Part shown: piece by piece, positions 47,090-56,380 of the stretch
Layout of the letters: the number at the start of each line of letters is the position of its first letter
Numbering within the stretch: position 1 is the first letter of the stretch
Position numbers and translations under genes: made by a program
Assembly: GCA_963813195.1 (NCBI GenBank)
Contig: CAWEYC010000027.1
Span: 315,491-379,490 of the forward strand
DNA from: Roseiarcus sp963813195
Lineage (GTDB): Bacteria; Pseudomonadota; Alphaproteobacteria; Rhizobiales; Beijerinckiaceae
Length of the DNA stretch: 64,000 bases
Direction: 5' to 3'
Notes under the pieces: generated by a model
What the model was told of the DNA's origin: nothing
Database searches by the model: none
What the model saw: the letters and a program-made list of their open reading frames with translations, nothing else

Positions 47090-48799
47090 ATGAGCGAGAA
47101 TTCCGCCGCCGCGCCGCGCCGCCCCTGGCCGCTTTTTCAGTCGTTCGCGGGATGGCGCTTCGGCGATCTCGGCCCCGACTTGGTCGCGGGCGTGACGCTC
47201 GCGGCGATCGCCATACCCGAGCAGATGGCGACGGCGCGTCTCGCCGGATTCGATGCGGAAATCGGCTTCCTCGCGCTTTTCGCCGGGGCGGTCGGCTTCG
47301 CCGTCTTCGGCGCCAGCCGGCTGTTGTCGGTCGGGGCGAATTCGACGATCGCGCCGATCTTCGCCGGAGCGCTGGCGCTGCTGGCGACAAGCGGCTCGCC
47401 GCACTACGCCGCCGACGCGGCGTTGCTCGCGCTCGTCGTCGGCCTGATTCTCGTGGCCGCCGGCATGTTTCGCCTCGGCTTCGTGGCCGACCTCCTTTCC
47501 ATCCCGGTCACGACCGGATTTCTGGCCGGAATCGCCGGCCAAATCCTCGTCAGTCAAGCGCCGGCGCTGCTTGGCCGCGCAAAGCCGCCGGGGCTCCTGA
47601 TCGGACAGGTCGGTGCGCTCGTCGGCGGTCTCGGCACGACCAATTTTGCCGACGCTCGGCATCGGCCTCGGCGTGCTCGCGATCATGTTGGCGAGCGAAC
47701 GCATCAATCCCCGATTTCCCGGCGCGCTGCTCGGGTTGGGGCTCGCCACAGCGCTGGTCACCGCGCTCGGGCTCGAGGCGCGCGGCGTCTCGACGCTCGG
47801 CGTCGTGGCGGGCGCGATGCCGAAGTTCGCATTTCCAGGGCTTTTTCCCGACGATCTCCCGCACCTCGCGCCGCTGGCGCTGATCGTCGCCATCGTCGTC
47901 ATGGTGCAGACCGCGGCGACGACGCGCAGCTTTGCATCCGATCCGTCGCGCGGGCCCGACGTCAATCGCGACTTCGTCGGGGTGGGTGCGGCCAGTCTGC
48001 TGGCCGGCCTCATCGGCGCCTTTCCCGTCGATGCGAGCCCTCCGCGCACGGCGGTGGTCTCCGAGACGGGCGGAATGACGCAACTCGGCGCGCTCATCTG
48101 CGCCGCCCTCGCTCTCGCGCTCTCCGCATTCGGCGGCGGCCTCCTCGCGCATGTTCCGAATGCGGCGCTCGCCGGCGTGCTGCTGTTCGTCGCCCAGCGC
48201 ATCGTGCGCTTCACGACGATCCTCGACGTCTGGCGGCGCAGCGGCGCCGAGTTCGCCCTGATCGTCGCGACGATGCTGGCGATCCTCGTCCTGCCTATCC
48301 AGCAGGGCGTCGCCATCGGCATCATCCTCTCGCTGATGCACGGCGTCTGGACGACGACGCGCGCCAACGTCGTGGAATTTGACCGCATCCCGGGTACGTC
48401 GATCTGGTGGCCGAGGAGCACGCTCGAACGCGGCGAGACCGTGCCTGGCGTGCGCGTCGTCGCGCTGCAGGCGCCGCTGTCGTTTCTCAACGCGTATGAA
48501 TTCCAGCGGGCGATCCAGGCGCTCGCCGGAGGCGGGAGCCCGGCTGGTCGTCATCGAGGCCACTGCGATCGTCGAAATCGATTATACTGGGGCCAAGGTG
48601 TTCGGCGACGATAGTCGAGCGCCTGCGCGGCCGCGGCGTCGATGTCGCTATCGCGCGGCTGGAATCGGTGCGCGCCCAAGAGAGCCTCGCACGGCAAGGG
48701 TTGGGGGCGCTGATCGGCCGCGACCATCTCTTTCACAGCGTGGAGGAGGCGGTGCGCGCGCTTGACCCAGGCGGCGCTGGCGCCGGAGAAAGGATTTGA
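47090..48799 (+). pseudogene. SulP-family anion transporter with STAS domain, three +1 frameshifts
   Basis: Read across frames the product is a complete 565-570 residue SulP protein: membrane domain from WRFGDLGPDLVAGVTLAAIAIPEQMATA (frame 1), continuing LPTLGIGLGVLAIMLASERINPRFPGALLGLG and VDASPPRTAVVSETGG (frame 2), and a C-terminal STAS domain RLVVIEATAIVEIDYTGAKVFGD (frame 3) ending IVERLRGRGVDVAIARLESV (frame 1 again). Breaks at about 47644-47647 (a TTTT run), 48527-48530 and 48606-48615 each behave as one inserted base. Substrate class sulfate/bicarbonate/dicarboxylate unknown. Confidence 0.8.
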
Positions 48800-48800
48800 A

Positions 48801-49332
48801 GTGAGTGAAGTTCCGATCGGCGTCGTCACCGTTTCCGACCGCGCTTCGGCCGGCGTCTACGAGGATAAGGGCGGCCCGGGGATCGAGGCGGCGTTGGCGG
48901 CGATCCTGGCGACGCCGTGGCGCGCCGTGCGCCGGCTCGTGCCGGACGAGCGCGACGCGATCGAAGCGGCGCTGAGCGACCTCGCCGACATCGAGGCCTG
49001 CTCGCTGATCCTGACCACCGGCGGCACCGGCCCGAGCCCGCGCGACGTGACGCCGGAGGCGACGCGAGGCGGTTTGCGGCCGGCTGATGCCGGGGTTCGG
49101 CGAATTGATGCGAACGCGCAGCCTGCTCGAGGTGCCGACCGCGATCCTGTCGCGCCAGATCGCCGGTTTGCGCGGCCGCAGCCTGATCGTCAATCTGCCG
49201 GGCAAACCTTCGGCGATCCGCACCTGCCTCGACGCCGTCTTCCCGGCGATCCCCTATTGCCTCGACCTGATCGGCGGCGACCGGCTGGAGACCAATCCCG
49301 AGGTCTGCATGGCGTTTCGGCCAAAGGCGTGA
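48801..49332 (+). pseudogene. mog: Molybdopterin adenylyltransferase, +1 frameshift
   Basis: Adenylates molybdopterin before Mo insertion. From GTG 48801: VPIGVVTVSDRASAGVYEDKGGPGIEAAL and LILTTGGTGPSPRDVTPEAT match the Mog/MoaB start and substrate loop; then after one extra base near 49065 the sequence continues LMPGFGELMRTRSLLEVPTAILSRQIAGLRGRSLIVNLPGKPSAI to the end, the usual MPGFxELMR and LPGKPxAI. Complete apart from the shift. Start is two bases after the sulP stop. Confidence 0.82.
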
Positions 49333-49393
49333 GGCGGGGCGCACCTTTCCCCTTGCTACGCGGCAGTCTGATTTTCCCGCCAAATGATGTTCC

Positions 49394-49484
49394 GCCGTCT
49401 TTGCGAGCAACGCGACGCAATCCAGACTAAGCCGTCGCCACAGTCCCGAAGTCTGGATTGCTTCGCTTTGCTCGCAATGACGGC
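49394..49484. repeat. Dispersed palindromic repeat, copy B
   Basis: Arms 49394-49428 and 49450-49484 (35 bases each) are largely reverse complements, enclosing a 21-base loop. The core TTGCGAGC...GCAATCCAGACT differs from copy A by a few bases. It lies between the convergent ends of mog and the SnoaL-like gene, the usual place for such elements. Confidence 0.7.
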
Positions 49485-49514
49485 TGCACTGGTTCGACTT
49501 AGACACGACGTTCG

Positions 49515-49897
49515 TTAAAGCTGAGCTTCGATAGCAGCCTTATCGATAACAGACCACACCTTACCGATCTTTTCCTCGCGAAACTCATAGAATACGTTTT
49601 CGCTAAAGCATATCCTCCTACCGTTTACATCGAGCCCAAGGAACTTTCCCGTTGGCGTGCAATCGAAGCGTAGCCGGCTTGCGATATAAGGCGGATCGGA
49701 AATCAGCAGTTGGATGTTGAAATAAAGATCCGGTATTTCACGAAAATCTCTCTCCAACATCTTGCGATAACCTGACAGCCCGATCGGCTCGCCGTTGTAG
49801 CGCACCTCATCGCGGACGAACTGCCCAGCTTCGGCCAGTCCTGCTCATTCAGGCAGGCGATGTAGTCTCGGTAGATGTCGGAGAGGTCGGCTTTCAT
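49515..49897 (-). pseudogene. SnoaL-like/ester-cyclase-type small protein, frameshifted
   Basis: About 126 residues: MKADLSDIYRDYIACLNEQDWPKLG in one frame and VRYNGEPIGLSGYRKMLERDFREIPDLYFNIQLLISDPPYIASRLRFDCTPTGKFLGLDVNGRRICFSENVFYEFREEKI-type sequence in another, joined near 49825 by a one-base loss. The cone-shaped SnoaL fold pattern (GxxxYRxMLxxDFxxIPDLxFxI) is clear. Local GC is markedly lower than in neighbours, suggesting acquisition. Substrate unknown. Confidence 0.65.
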
Positions 49898-49915
49898 CCA
49901 CACCCCCGCGCGCGC

Positions 49916-51966
49916 CTACCGCCACATCGCGCGCATGCGCGCCGCCAGGTCCACCTTCGGCCCCTCGCTCGGCCGCGCCGCCGGCTCGGGTGGGGCGAGC
50001 GGCCAGCTCTGGCGGTCGAAATGTTTCAGCAGCGGCGCCGGGATGAAGCGGGTGCGGCTGGCGAAGACGTGGCGGTCGCCGTTCTTCGGCTGGCCGTGGA
50101 CATAGAAGCGCTGCGGCGTGATCAGCGTCAATTCGTCGCTCGCCCGCGTCATCGCGACATAGAGCAGGCGGCGCTCCTCCTCGATCTCGTCCGACGAGCC
50201 CGTCGCGAGGTCGGAGGGGATGCAGCCGTCGACGCAGTTGAGCACGAACACCGATTTCCATTCCTGCCCCTTGGCGGAATGGATGGTCGAGAGGATGAGA
50301 TAATCCTCGTCGCGCAGCGGCGGCCCCGCTTCGTCGCTGGTCGCGTCGGGCGGATCGAGCGTCAGTTCGCTGAGGAAACGCTCGCGCGAAGGAAAGCTCG
50401 CGGCGATGCGCTCCAGCGCGTCGAGATCGGCCGCGCGCGTGGCGGCGTTGTCGTAGCTCTCCTCGAGGCTGGCGCGCCGCCAGGCGATCGCTTCGCCGAG
50501 GTCGCTCGGCCAGGGCGCGCCATGGGCGAGGCGGGCGAGCAGCGCGACGAATTCGCCGAACGCTTCGCGCGCCTTGGCCGGCGGCGAAAGCTCAGCGAGC
50601 GTCGCGAAGCCATCGTCGGCCGCCGCGGCGACGACGATCTTCTCGGCGTTTCCCGGCCCGATGCCAGGCAGCAGTTGCGCGACGCGGAAACCGGCGACGC
50701 GGTCGCGCGGATTGGCGGCGAAGCGCAGCAGCGCGAGCGTATCCTTGATGTGCGCCGCGTCGAGGAATTTCAGGCCGCCGAATTTGACGAAGGGGATGTT
50801 GCGCCGCGTCAGTTCGAGCTCCAGCGCGGCGCTGTGATGGGCGGCGCGGAACAGCACGGCCTGGCTCTTCAGCGTCGCGCCCGCCTCGCGGTTTTCCAAT
50901 ACGCGTAGCGCCACGAAGCGCGCCTGATCGGCCTCCTCGCCGACGGTGACGAGCGCCGGCGGCGCCCCCGCCGCGCGCTCGGTCCAGAGGTCCTTGGCGA
51001 AGCGCTCCGGCGCCAGCGCGATGACGGAATTGGCCGCCGCGAGGATCGGCCGGGTCGAGCGGTAGTTGCGGTCGAGCGTGACGATGCGCGCCGGCGGGCT
51101 GAAGCTCTGGGGAAAATCGAGGATGTTGCGCACCGTCGCGGCGCGAAAGGAATAGATCGATTGCGCGTCGTCGCCGACCACCGTGAGCCCGCGCCCCAGC
51201 GGCCGCAACGCCAGCACGATCTCGGCCTGCAATCGGTTGGTGTCCTGATATTCGTCGACCAGCAGGTGGTCGAAGCGGCTCGCGACGTCGGCGGCGATCT
51301 CGGGCTTCGGCCAGCATCTGCGCGAAATAGAGCAGCAGGTCGTCGTAATCGAGCACGCTGTGGCGCTGCTTGGCCTCGACATAAGCCGCGAACAGGCCGC
51401 GCAGCGCGTCCTCGTGCGCCGCCGCCCAGGGGAAATGCTTGCCAAGGGTCGCGGCGAGCGTGGCGCGCGAATTGACGACGCGCGAATAGATGGAAAGGCA
51501 GGTCGCCTTGGTCGGAAAGCGCGTCTGGCTCTGCGAAAGCCCCGCCTCGTGACGGGCGAAATTCATCAGATCGGACGAATCCTCGCGGTCGTGGATGGTG
51601 AACTGCGGATCGAGCCCGAGCCGCGGCGCATATTCGCGAATGAGCCGCGCGCCGATGGAATGGAACGTGCCGGCGTAGGACGGCGTCGAACGCGCCGCCG
51701 CCTCGGCTGCGAGCTTGCGCTGCAGCAGCCGCTGCACCCGCCGGTTCAACTCGGCCGCCGCGCGGCGCGAGAAGGTCGCCAGCATGATGCGCTTCGGGTC
51801 GGCGCCTTCGAGAATGAGATGCGCGACGCGATGCGCGAGCGTGTTGGTCTTGCCCGACCCGGCGCCGGCGATGACGAGGAGCGGCGCCTGATCGTGCTCG
51901 ACCGCGAGGCGCTGCGCCTCGTTGAGGTCGTCGAAGAGGCTGGCTCCGAATCAGGGCGGCGGGCAT
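49916..51966 (-). pseudogene. UvrD/PcrA-type ATP-dependent DNA helicase, two +1 frameshifts
   Basis: About 680 residues of a superfamily 1A helicase. Walker A IAGAGSGKTNTL follows LFDDLNEAQRLAVEHDQAPLL; then LATFSRRAAAELNRRV (Ia), LDYDDLL, VDEYQDTNRLQAEIV (II), GDDAQSIYSFRAA (III), LDRNYRSTRPIL (IV), STIHSAKGQEWKSVFVLN (V) and EEERRLLYVAMTRA (VI). Single-base insertions near 51945 and 51305 split this over three frames. The motif set is complete, so the gene is probably functional in the organism. Confidence 0.85.
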
Positions 51967-52406
51967 GGCGGGAGGGAAACATGGGTCGGGGGTGGGGGCA
52001 AGCGGTGGGGCGACCTACCGTTCGCCCAGCATCGCAAGGGAAGGTAGGAATACGAATAACGCCCATCGAAGTCATCACTGAAGCTCCCGACAGGAATTCG
52101 TCGCGTCGCTGCACTTGGGCAACAGATCGTCCCGGGACCGCCTGTGCCTCCCCGGATGACTTTATTCGCCCGTCGTCATAAAAACGCGTGATCGTCCGAA
52201 TATTTAATGATTGAGTCCCGTCATCATTATTGGCGATCCAGTCCTCGGAAACCTCCTCGACCCTGCTGATAAAGCCCATCTCACTGGCACGGCCCAAGGC
52301 TCCGCATTCGCTGCGGCCTGACGGCGAGCGTGGCGAGGGCGGGCGGGACGCGGAAGAACGTGCTATGACGCGCCGTCGAAACTCCGAACGCGCCATGGAG
52401 CCGGCG
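51967..52406. other. Region between helicase and DUF433 gene; possible hypothetical ORF
   Basis: 440 bases. A leftward frame from ATG 52279 starts MGFISRVEEVSEDWIANNDD and reads without rare-codon noise for about 85 residues, but then has no stop until 51746, deep in the helicase gene. GC is low around 52160-52220. I recognise no family. It may be another short gene with a shifted end, or non-coding. Confidence 0.3.
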
Positions 52407-52631
52407 ATGAGCGAACTGAACCGCATAACAGTCGATCCGAACCAGTGCGCCGGCCGGCCGTGCCTGCGGGGCCTGCGCGTCCGCGTCAAGGACGTGCTCG
52501 ATCTGTTGGCGGCCGGCGCCAGCCGCGAGGAAATTCTCGCCGATTACCCGTTGCTGGAAGCCGGCGACATCGTCGCCGCCCTCGAATATGCGGCGCGCCA
52601 GAGCGATCACCCGGTGTTGCGCGTCGCCTGA
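52407..52631 (+). CDS. DUF433 protein (antitoxin-like)
   Basis: 74 residues: ITVDPNQCAGRPCLRGLRVRVKDVLDLLAAGASREEILADYPLLEAGDIVAALEYAAR is the full DUF433 domain, a winged-helix-like protein usually paired with a DUF5615 PIN-like protein. Start at 52407 chosen as the ATG directly before the domain. Stop overlaps the next ATG (TGATG). Confidence 0.85.
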   Translation: MSELNRITVDPNQCAGRPCLRGLRVRVKDVLDLLAAGASREEILADYPLLEAGDIVAALEYAARQSDHPVLRVA

Positions 52632-52925
52632 TGCGTTTCCTCGTCGACGCGCAACTGCCGCCGGCGCTCGCCAGGCGGCTCGCCGAGCTGGGGCACGAGG
52701 CCGAGCACGTCGCCGATCGGCAATTACGGCCGCCTTCACGGATACAGCTCCGGCGCGTTGTTCGAATTGCGGCCATGGAGGTCGAGGCCGCGAGATACGG
52801 CGACGCGGCCTCGTCATCACGGGCGGAACGCGTCGCGTCGCGAGATCGGCCGCGCCGCCGCAACTCCCGCGTCTCGACCCTCGCTTCGCGTCCGCTTGGG
52901 CTATGAACCGGGCGACCGCGCGCCC
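52631..52925 (+). pseudogene. DUF5615 PIN-like protein, truncated/degenerate
   Basis: Starts MRFLVDAQLPPALARRLAELGHEAEHVADRQL, the unmistakable N-terminus of DUF5615 with the acidic VDAQLPP. After about 33 residues the reading loses the family pattern; pieces such as RRRGLVIT appear in another frame but the expected VTKDEDF acidic centre is not found. Most of the domain is therefore missing or scrambled, which would leave the DUF433 partner without an active toxin. Confidence 0.6.
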
Positions 52926-52934
52926 TAGACCAAA

Positions 52935-53468
52935 CTAGTTCCCGCACACCTTGCGGCACGCCAGAGCCATGCCCTGCACGTCCGCGCCCGACGCCCGCGC
53001 CCGAGCGGGCGCGTAGCCGTCCCAGCACCTCTTTATGCATTGGCCGATGTCTCCTCGCGGCGGCGGCGCCGGGGCGACTGGAATCGTCCGATTGGGGTCG
53101 ACGGTGTTCTGGGCGTCCGGCGCTCGCTGAACGACGTGGATGCAGGTCCGCCGACCGCGATCCAGATATTCGCCCGGCCGGCATACCGGCATGGGGGGAA
53201 TGGCGGCACAGGCGCCGTCCCGTCGCTGATATTGCCCCGGCTTGCAGGCGGACGGGTGGTCGCAGCCGTGCGCGCTGGCGTTCCACGTCTCGCCGTGGCG
53301 GCACCGATCGGGCCCAGCCGCGATATGCCGACATGAGCCGTCGCGAAGGATCTGGTCGCCGACATTGCAGATTTGTGCCAGCGCGGAGCTCGGAGCGGCG
53401 ATCCCGACCAATCCGGCGAAGACGCATGCCGTGACGAACGCAAGCGGCAACCGTAGTGCAAAGCGCAT
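52935..53468 (-). CDS. Secreted cysteine-rich protein of unknown function
   Basis: 177 residues with a clear signal peptide (about 1-32, cut after ALAQ or SALA). The mature part has about 12 cysteines in repeated units of the form C-x(n)-G-x-x-x-x-x-x-G-x-C (CNVGDQILRDGSC, CRHGETWN, CKPGQYQRRDGAC, CRPGEYLDRGRRTC) suggesting three or four small disulfide modules. I do not recognise a named family. Probably periplasmic or extracellular. Confidence 0.7.
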   Translation of the reverse strand: MRFALRLPLAFVTACVFAGLVGIAAPSSALAQICNVGDQILRDGSCRHIAAGPDRCRHGETWNASAHGCDHPSACKPGQYQRRDGACAAIPPMPVCRPGEYLDRGRRTCIHVVQRAPDAQNTVDPNRTIPVAPAPPPRGDIGQCIKRCWDGYAPARARASGADVQGMALACRKVCGN

Positions 53469-53610
53469 ATGCCGAAGCCTCGAGCGGGGTGGAGGAGGAT
53501 GCCCGACGCGAGGGCGAGGGACGCATAGCGTCCGTCATGCACAGCGTCAAATTTGCGCCGCGAGCGCGTTGCCGCTACGAGATTCGGTCGCGCCGCCGGA
53601 CCGAACGCGC

Positions 53611-53799
53611 TCATTCATGGCCGGTCAGGCTACGATACGCTCGCACCGGCCATGCGAACGCGTTGGGAAGTTCCTGCACGATGCTCGCGGTGAGCTCCGA
53701 GGCGGGAGCGGTGCTCCATTTGTCCCGAATCGTGGGCGACAGCATGACGCCGACGCCGACGAGATAGATGATCACGATCAAGGCAATGAGCATTCGCAT
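53611..53799 (-). CDS. Small single-span membrane protein
   Basis: 62 residues from MRMLIALIVIIYLVGVGVMLSPTIRDKW: one hydrophobic helix at the N-terminus and a soluble tail ELTASIVQELPNAFAWPVRAYRSL. The spacing and conservation-like pattern suggest a real gene; function unknown. An upstream ATG at 53850 adds an Arg/His-rich lead and is not preferred. Confidence 0.55.
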   Translation of the reverse strand: MRMLIALIVIIYLVGVGVMLSPTIRDKWSTAPASELTASIVQELPNAFAWPVRAYRSLTGHE

Positions 53800-53910
53800 C
53801 GGTCGGTTCTCCGAATGACGACGGTGTCGCCGTTGCTCAACCTGTCGCAATTGGTTCGCGAGTTCAACAGCCGGTACGTGGCCGATTGTGGACGGCGAGC
53901 GGCGGTTCGC

Positions 53911-54726
53911 TCACCCCTTCGGCAGTCCTCCGAGCCGCTCGATCAGCGCCATCGCCGCGGCGGGGGCCTTGGGCTTGAAGCCGTTGATCACGTAAAGGAA
54001 GACTTCGCGCGGCTCCGGCGCCTTCTCAGGCGCCGCGCCAAAACTCTTCAGCCCCTTCGGCGCGCCGCCTTCAGCCCACAACCGGGCGCGCGCCGCCCAT
54101 TCGTCCAATCCCTTGGGAGGATAGCCGAGTTCCTCGTCTTCGGAAGCCCGCATCAGCCTGACGTAGACGAAGGGCGCGGCGATGTCGGCGATCTCGGGAA
54201 ACTCGTCGCTGTCGGCGATAACCACGCCGACGCGATAGGCGCGCAGCAGCGCGATGAAGTCGGGAGTGGCGAAGCTCTCGTGCCGGACCTCGACGACATG
54301 GCGGATCGCGCAGCCCTCGACGCTATGGGGCAGCAGTTTGAGAAAGTCCTCGAAGTCGGCGGGATCGAATTTCTTCGTCGCCATGAACTGCCAGTTGATC
54401 GGCCCGAGCTTCTCCTTCAGCTCGGTCACGCCGCTGGCAAAGAAGCGCTCGATCGAAGAGGCCAATTCGGCGAGCGCGCGGCGATTGGTGGCGAAGCGCG
54501 GCCCCTTCAGCGAGAAGACGAAGCCGTCCGGCGTTTCGGCGCGCCACTTGGCGAAGCTCTCGCGCTTCTGCGTCCCATGATAAGTGCCGTTGATCTCGAT
54601 CGAGGTCAGCTTGCGGCTGGCGTATTCGAGCTCGCGCTTTTGCGGCAGGCCGGCGGGATAGAAGGTCCCGCGCCAAGGCTCATAGGTCCAGCCGCCGATC
54701 CCGACGACGATTCTCCCTTGGGTCAC
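53911..54726 (-). CDS. DUF72 domain protein (YecE-like)
   Basis: 271 residues, a TIM-barrel-like DUF72: VGIGGWTYEPWRGTFYPAGLPQKRELEYASRKLTSIEINGTYHGTQKRESFAKWRAETP, FSLKGPRFATNRRAL, LGPINWQFMATKKFD and VEVRHESFATPDF. GTG at 54726 chosen because the conserved sequence begins seven residues later. Enzymatic role undetermined. Eleven bases follow the cupin gene stop. Confidence 0.88.
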   Translation of the reverse strand: MTQGRIVVGIGGWTYEPWRGTFYPAGLPQKRELEYASRKLTSIEINGTYHGTQKRESFAKWRAETPDGFVFSLKGPRFATNRRALAELASSIERFFASGVTELKEKLGPINWQFMATKKFDPADFEDFLKLLPHSVEGCAIRHVVEVRHESFATPDFIALLRAYRVGVVIADSDEFPEIADIAAPFVYVRLMRASEDEELGYPPKGLDEWAARARLWAEGGAPKGLKSFGAAPEKAPEPREVFLYVINGFKPKAPAAAMALIERLGGLPKG

Positions 54727-54736
54727 GGCGCGTTCC

Positions 54737-55213
54737 TCATTCCGGGTGGGTCGGATCGATCCAGCGCACGGCTTCCGGCTTCTCCACCGGCTCGATGTCG
54801 AGATTGACGGCGACCGCCTCGCCGTCCGAGCGCACCAGCACGCATTCCAGCGCCTCGTCGCGACTGGCGTTGATCTCCTGATGCGGCACATAGGGCGGGA
54901 CATAGATGAAGTCGCCCGGCCCGGCCTCGGCGACGAATTCCAGCTTCTCGCCCCAGCGCATGCGCGCCTTGCCCTTCACGACGTAGATGACGCTTTCGAG
55001 CGCGCCGTGGTGATGCGCGCCGGTCTTGGCGTCGGGATGAATGGTCACCGTGCCCGCCCACAGCTTCTGCGCGCCGACGCGGGCGAAATTGATCGCCGCC
55101 TTGCGGTCCATGCCGGGCGTCTGCGCGGTGTTGGGGTCGAGCGAGCCCGCGGCGACGACGCGCACGCCGTCGTGCTTCCAGGCGGGCGTGGGGGAATCGT
55201 GATCGTGAGCCAT
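54737..55213 (-). CDS. Cupin-domain protein
   Basis: 158 residues. Cupin motif 1 is GAHHHGALESVIYVVKGKARMRWGE and motif 2 PGDFIYVPPYVPHQEINA, giving the three His and one Glu metal ligands. A starting stretch GVRVVAAGSLDPNTAQTPGMDRKAAINFA is shared by a conserved bacterial family. Likely a metal-dependent binding or dioxygenase-type protein; substrate unknown. Confidence 0.85.
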   Translation of the reverse strand: MAHDHDSPTPAWKHDGVRVVAAGSLDPNTAQTPGMDRKAAINFARVGAQKLWAGTVTIHPDAKTGAHHHGALESVIYVVKGKARMRWGEKLEFVAEAGPGDFIYVPPYVPHQEINASRDEALECVLVRSDGEAVAVNLDIEPVEKPEAVRWIDPTHPE

Positions 55214-55328
55214 GGACGAGGCCTCGCCGGAGGAGGGGCCGGCGCGTCGGAGGCGCCGAGGAGCCCGAACATAGCGCCGCGCGATCGCGCCGGCCAGGGC
55301 TCGGCGGATTCTCGCGGCCCCGCGTCGC

Positions 55329-55709
55329 CTAGAGGAGAGGCGCCAGCGACAGCCCGGCCATCGCCAGAAAGATCGGCCATGCGAAATGGCGTCCGCGGCT
55401 GCTGACGAAAATCACGATCGCGGTGACGCAAAACGTCGCGGCGACCATGATCGGCACGAGACGGCCCGACGCGCCGGGCGTCTCGACGGACAACGCGATC
55501 AGGATTGCCGCGAAGCCCCACCAGGCGATCGTCGTCAAATGCCAGGCGAACCGCAGCGTCCGCCGGGCGCGCGCGCTCCGCGCGAGAAGTCCCTGCCGAG
55601 CCTCCGGCAAAAGCAAGGGTCCGATGAACAGACGTTCGCCGAGAATCGAGTGCGCCGCCCCCAGGGCGAGCGCGAGGATCGCGGCGAGGAGCAGGGCGAT
55701 CCGCGTCAT
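55329..55709 (-). CDS. Small integral membrane protein controlled by a divergent TetR gene
   Basis: 126 residues, four predicted membrane helices (about 2-20, 50-75, 80-102, 108-124). Contains GAAHSILGERLFIGPLL and FAWHLTTIAWWGFAAIL, seen in a conserved family of unknown function. Divergent from the TetR gene with palindromic sites between, so it is probably the regulated target. Confidence 0.7.
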   Translation of the reverse strand: MTRIALLLAAILALALGAAHSILGERLFIGPLLLPEARQGLLARSARARRTLRFAWHLTTIAWWGFAAILIALSVETPGASGRLVPIMVAATFCVTAIVIFVSSRGRHFAWPIFLAMAGLSLAPLL

Positions 55710-55721
55710 CCATTTCCTCCC

Positions 55722-55735
55722 GTACGGTTGCGTAT
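55722..55735. promoter_or_regulatory. Imperfect copy of the TetR palindrome
   Basis: GTACGGTTGCGTAT resembles the perfect palindrome at 55769-55782 (10 of 14 positions shared). It is close to the start of the membrane protein. Two sites 47 bases apart on both promoters would fit a shared repressor. Confidence 0.4.
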
Positions 55736-55768
55736 GGAGACGCTACATCGGCTCTCTTGCTCCTGTCA

Positions 55769-55782
55769 ATACGCATGCGTAT
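55769..55782. promoter_or_regulatory. Perfect 14-bp palindrome upstream of tetR-type gene
   Basis: ATACGCATGCGTAT lies 8 bases before the regulator start. Symmetry and location between divergent genes make it a good TetR operator candidate; binding is inference. Confidence 0.5.
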
Positions 55783-55790
55783 GGTGCGGC

Positions 55791-56339
55791 ATGAATGGCC
55801 GGCTGGGAAGGCGGGAATGGATCGACGCCGGGCTGAAAGCGCTCGGCGAACACGGCGTCGAGGCGGTGCGCGTCGAGCGCCTTGCCGAAGCGCTCGAGGT
55901 GACCAAGGGCAGCTTCTACTGGCACTTCAAGGACCGCGCGGCGTTGCTCGAGGCGCTCCTCGAAGCGTGGCGCGCCAGCGCGACCAGAGCCGTCATCGAC
56001 GAGGTCGAGGCGAAGGGGGGCGACGCGGTCGCCCGGCTGCGCGCTCTGTCGATGATCGTTCCGCGCCTCGACAGCCGTTTGGAGTGGGCCGTTCGCGTCT
56101 GGGCCGGCAAGGACGAGAGGGCGCGCGCCGCGCTCGGCGAGATCGATCGCCGCCGGATCGACTATCTCACATCGCTGTTTTGCGAGCTCTCCTTCACGCG
56201 GGAGGAGGCTGTGGCGCGCGCCCGCCTCGCCTACCACGCGCTGGTCGGCCGGCTCGCGATGAACGAGCGCATCGCGCGCGCGGATCGCCTCGCCGAGCGC
56301 CTCGACATCATCATTCCGATGCTGGTGCGCAGGCCGTGA
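55791..56339 (+). CDS. TetR/AcrR-family regulator
   Basis: 182 residues. HTH domain GRREWIDAGLKALGEHGVEAVRVERLAEALEVTKGSFYWHFKDRAALLEALLEAW (about 5-60) is canonical TetR, followed by an all-helical effector domain. Start MNGRLGRREW chosen by HTH distance. Probably autoregulates and represses the divergent membrane protein gene. Confidence 0.9.
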   Translation: MNGRLGRREWIDAGLKALGEHGVEAVRVERLAEALEVTKGSFYWHFKDRAALLEALLEAWRASATRAVIDEVEAKGGDAVARLRALSMIVPRLDSRLEWAVRVWAGKDERARAALGEIDRRRIDYLTSLFCELSFTREEAVARARLAYHALVGRLAMNERIARADRLAERLDIIIPMLVRRP

Positions 56340-56380
56340 CGGACCGGTCGCTCGTCGCGAACTTCGCGTCAGTCCTGACG

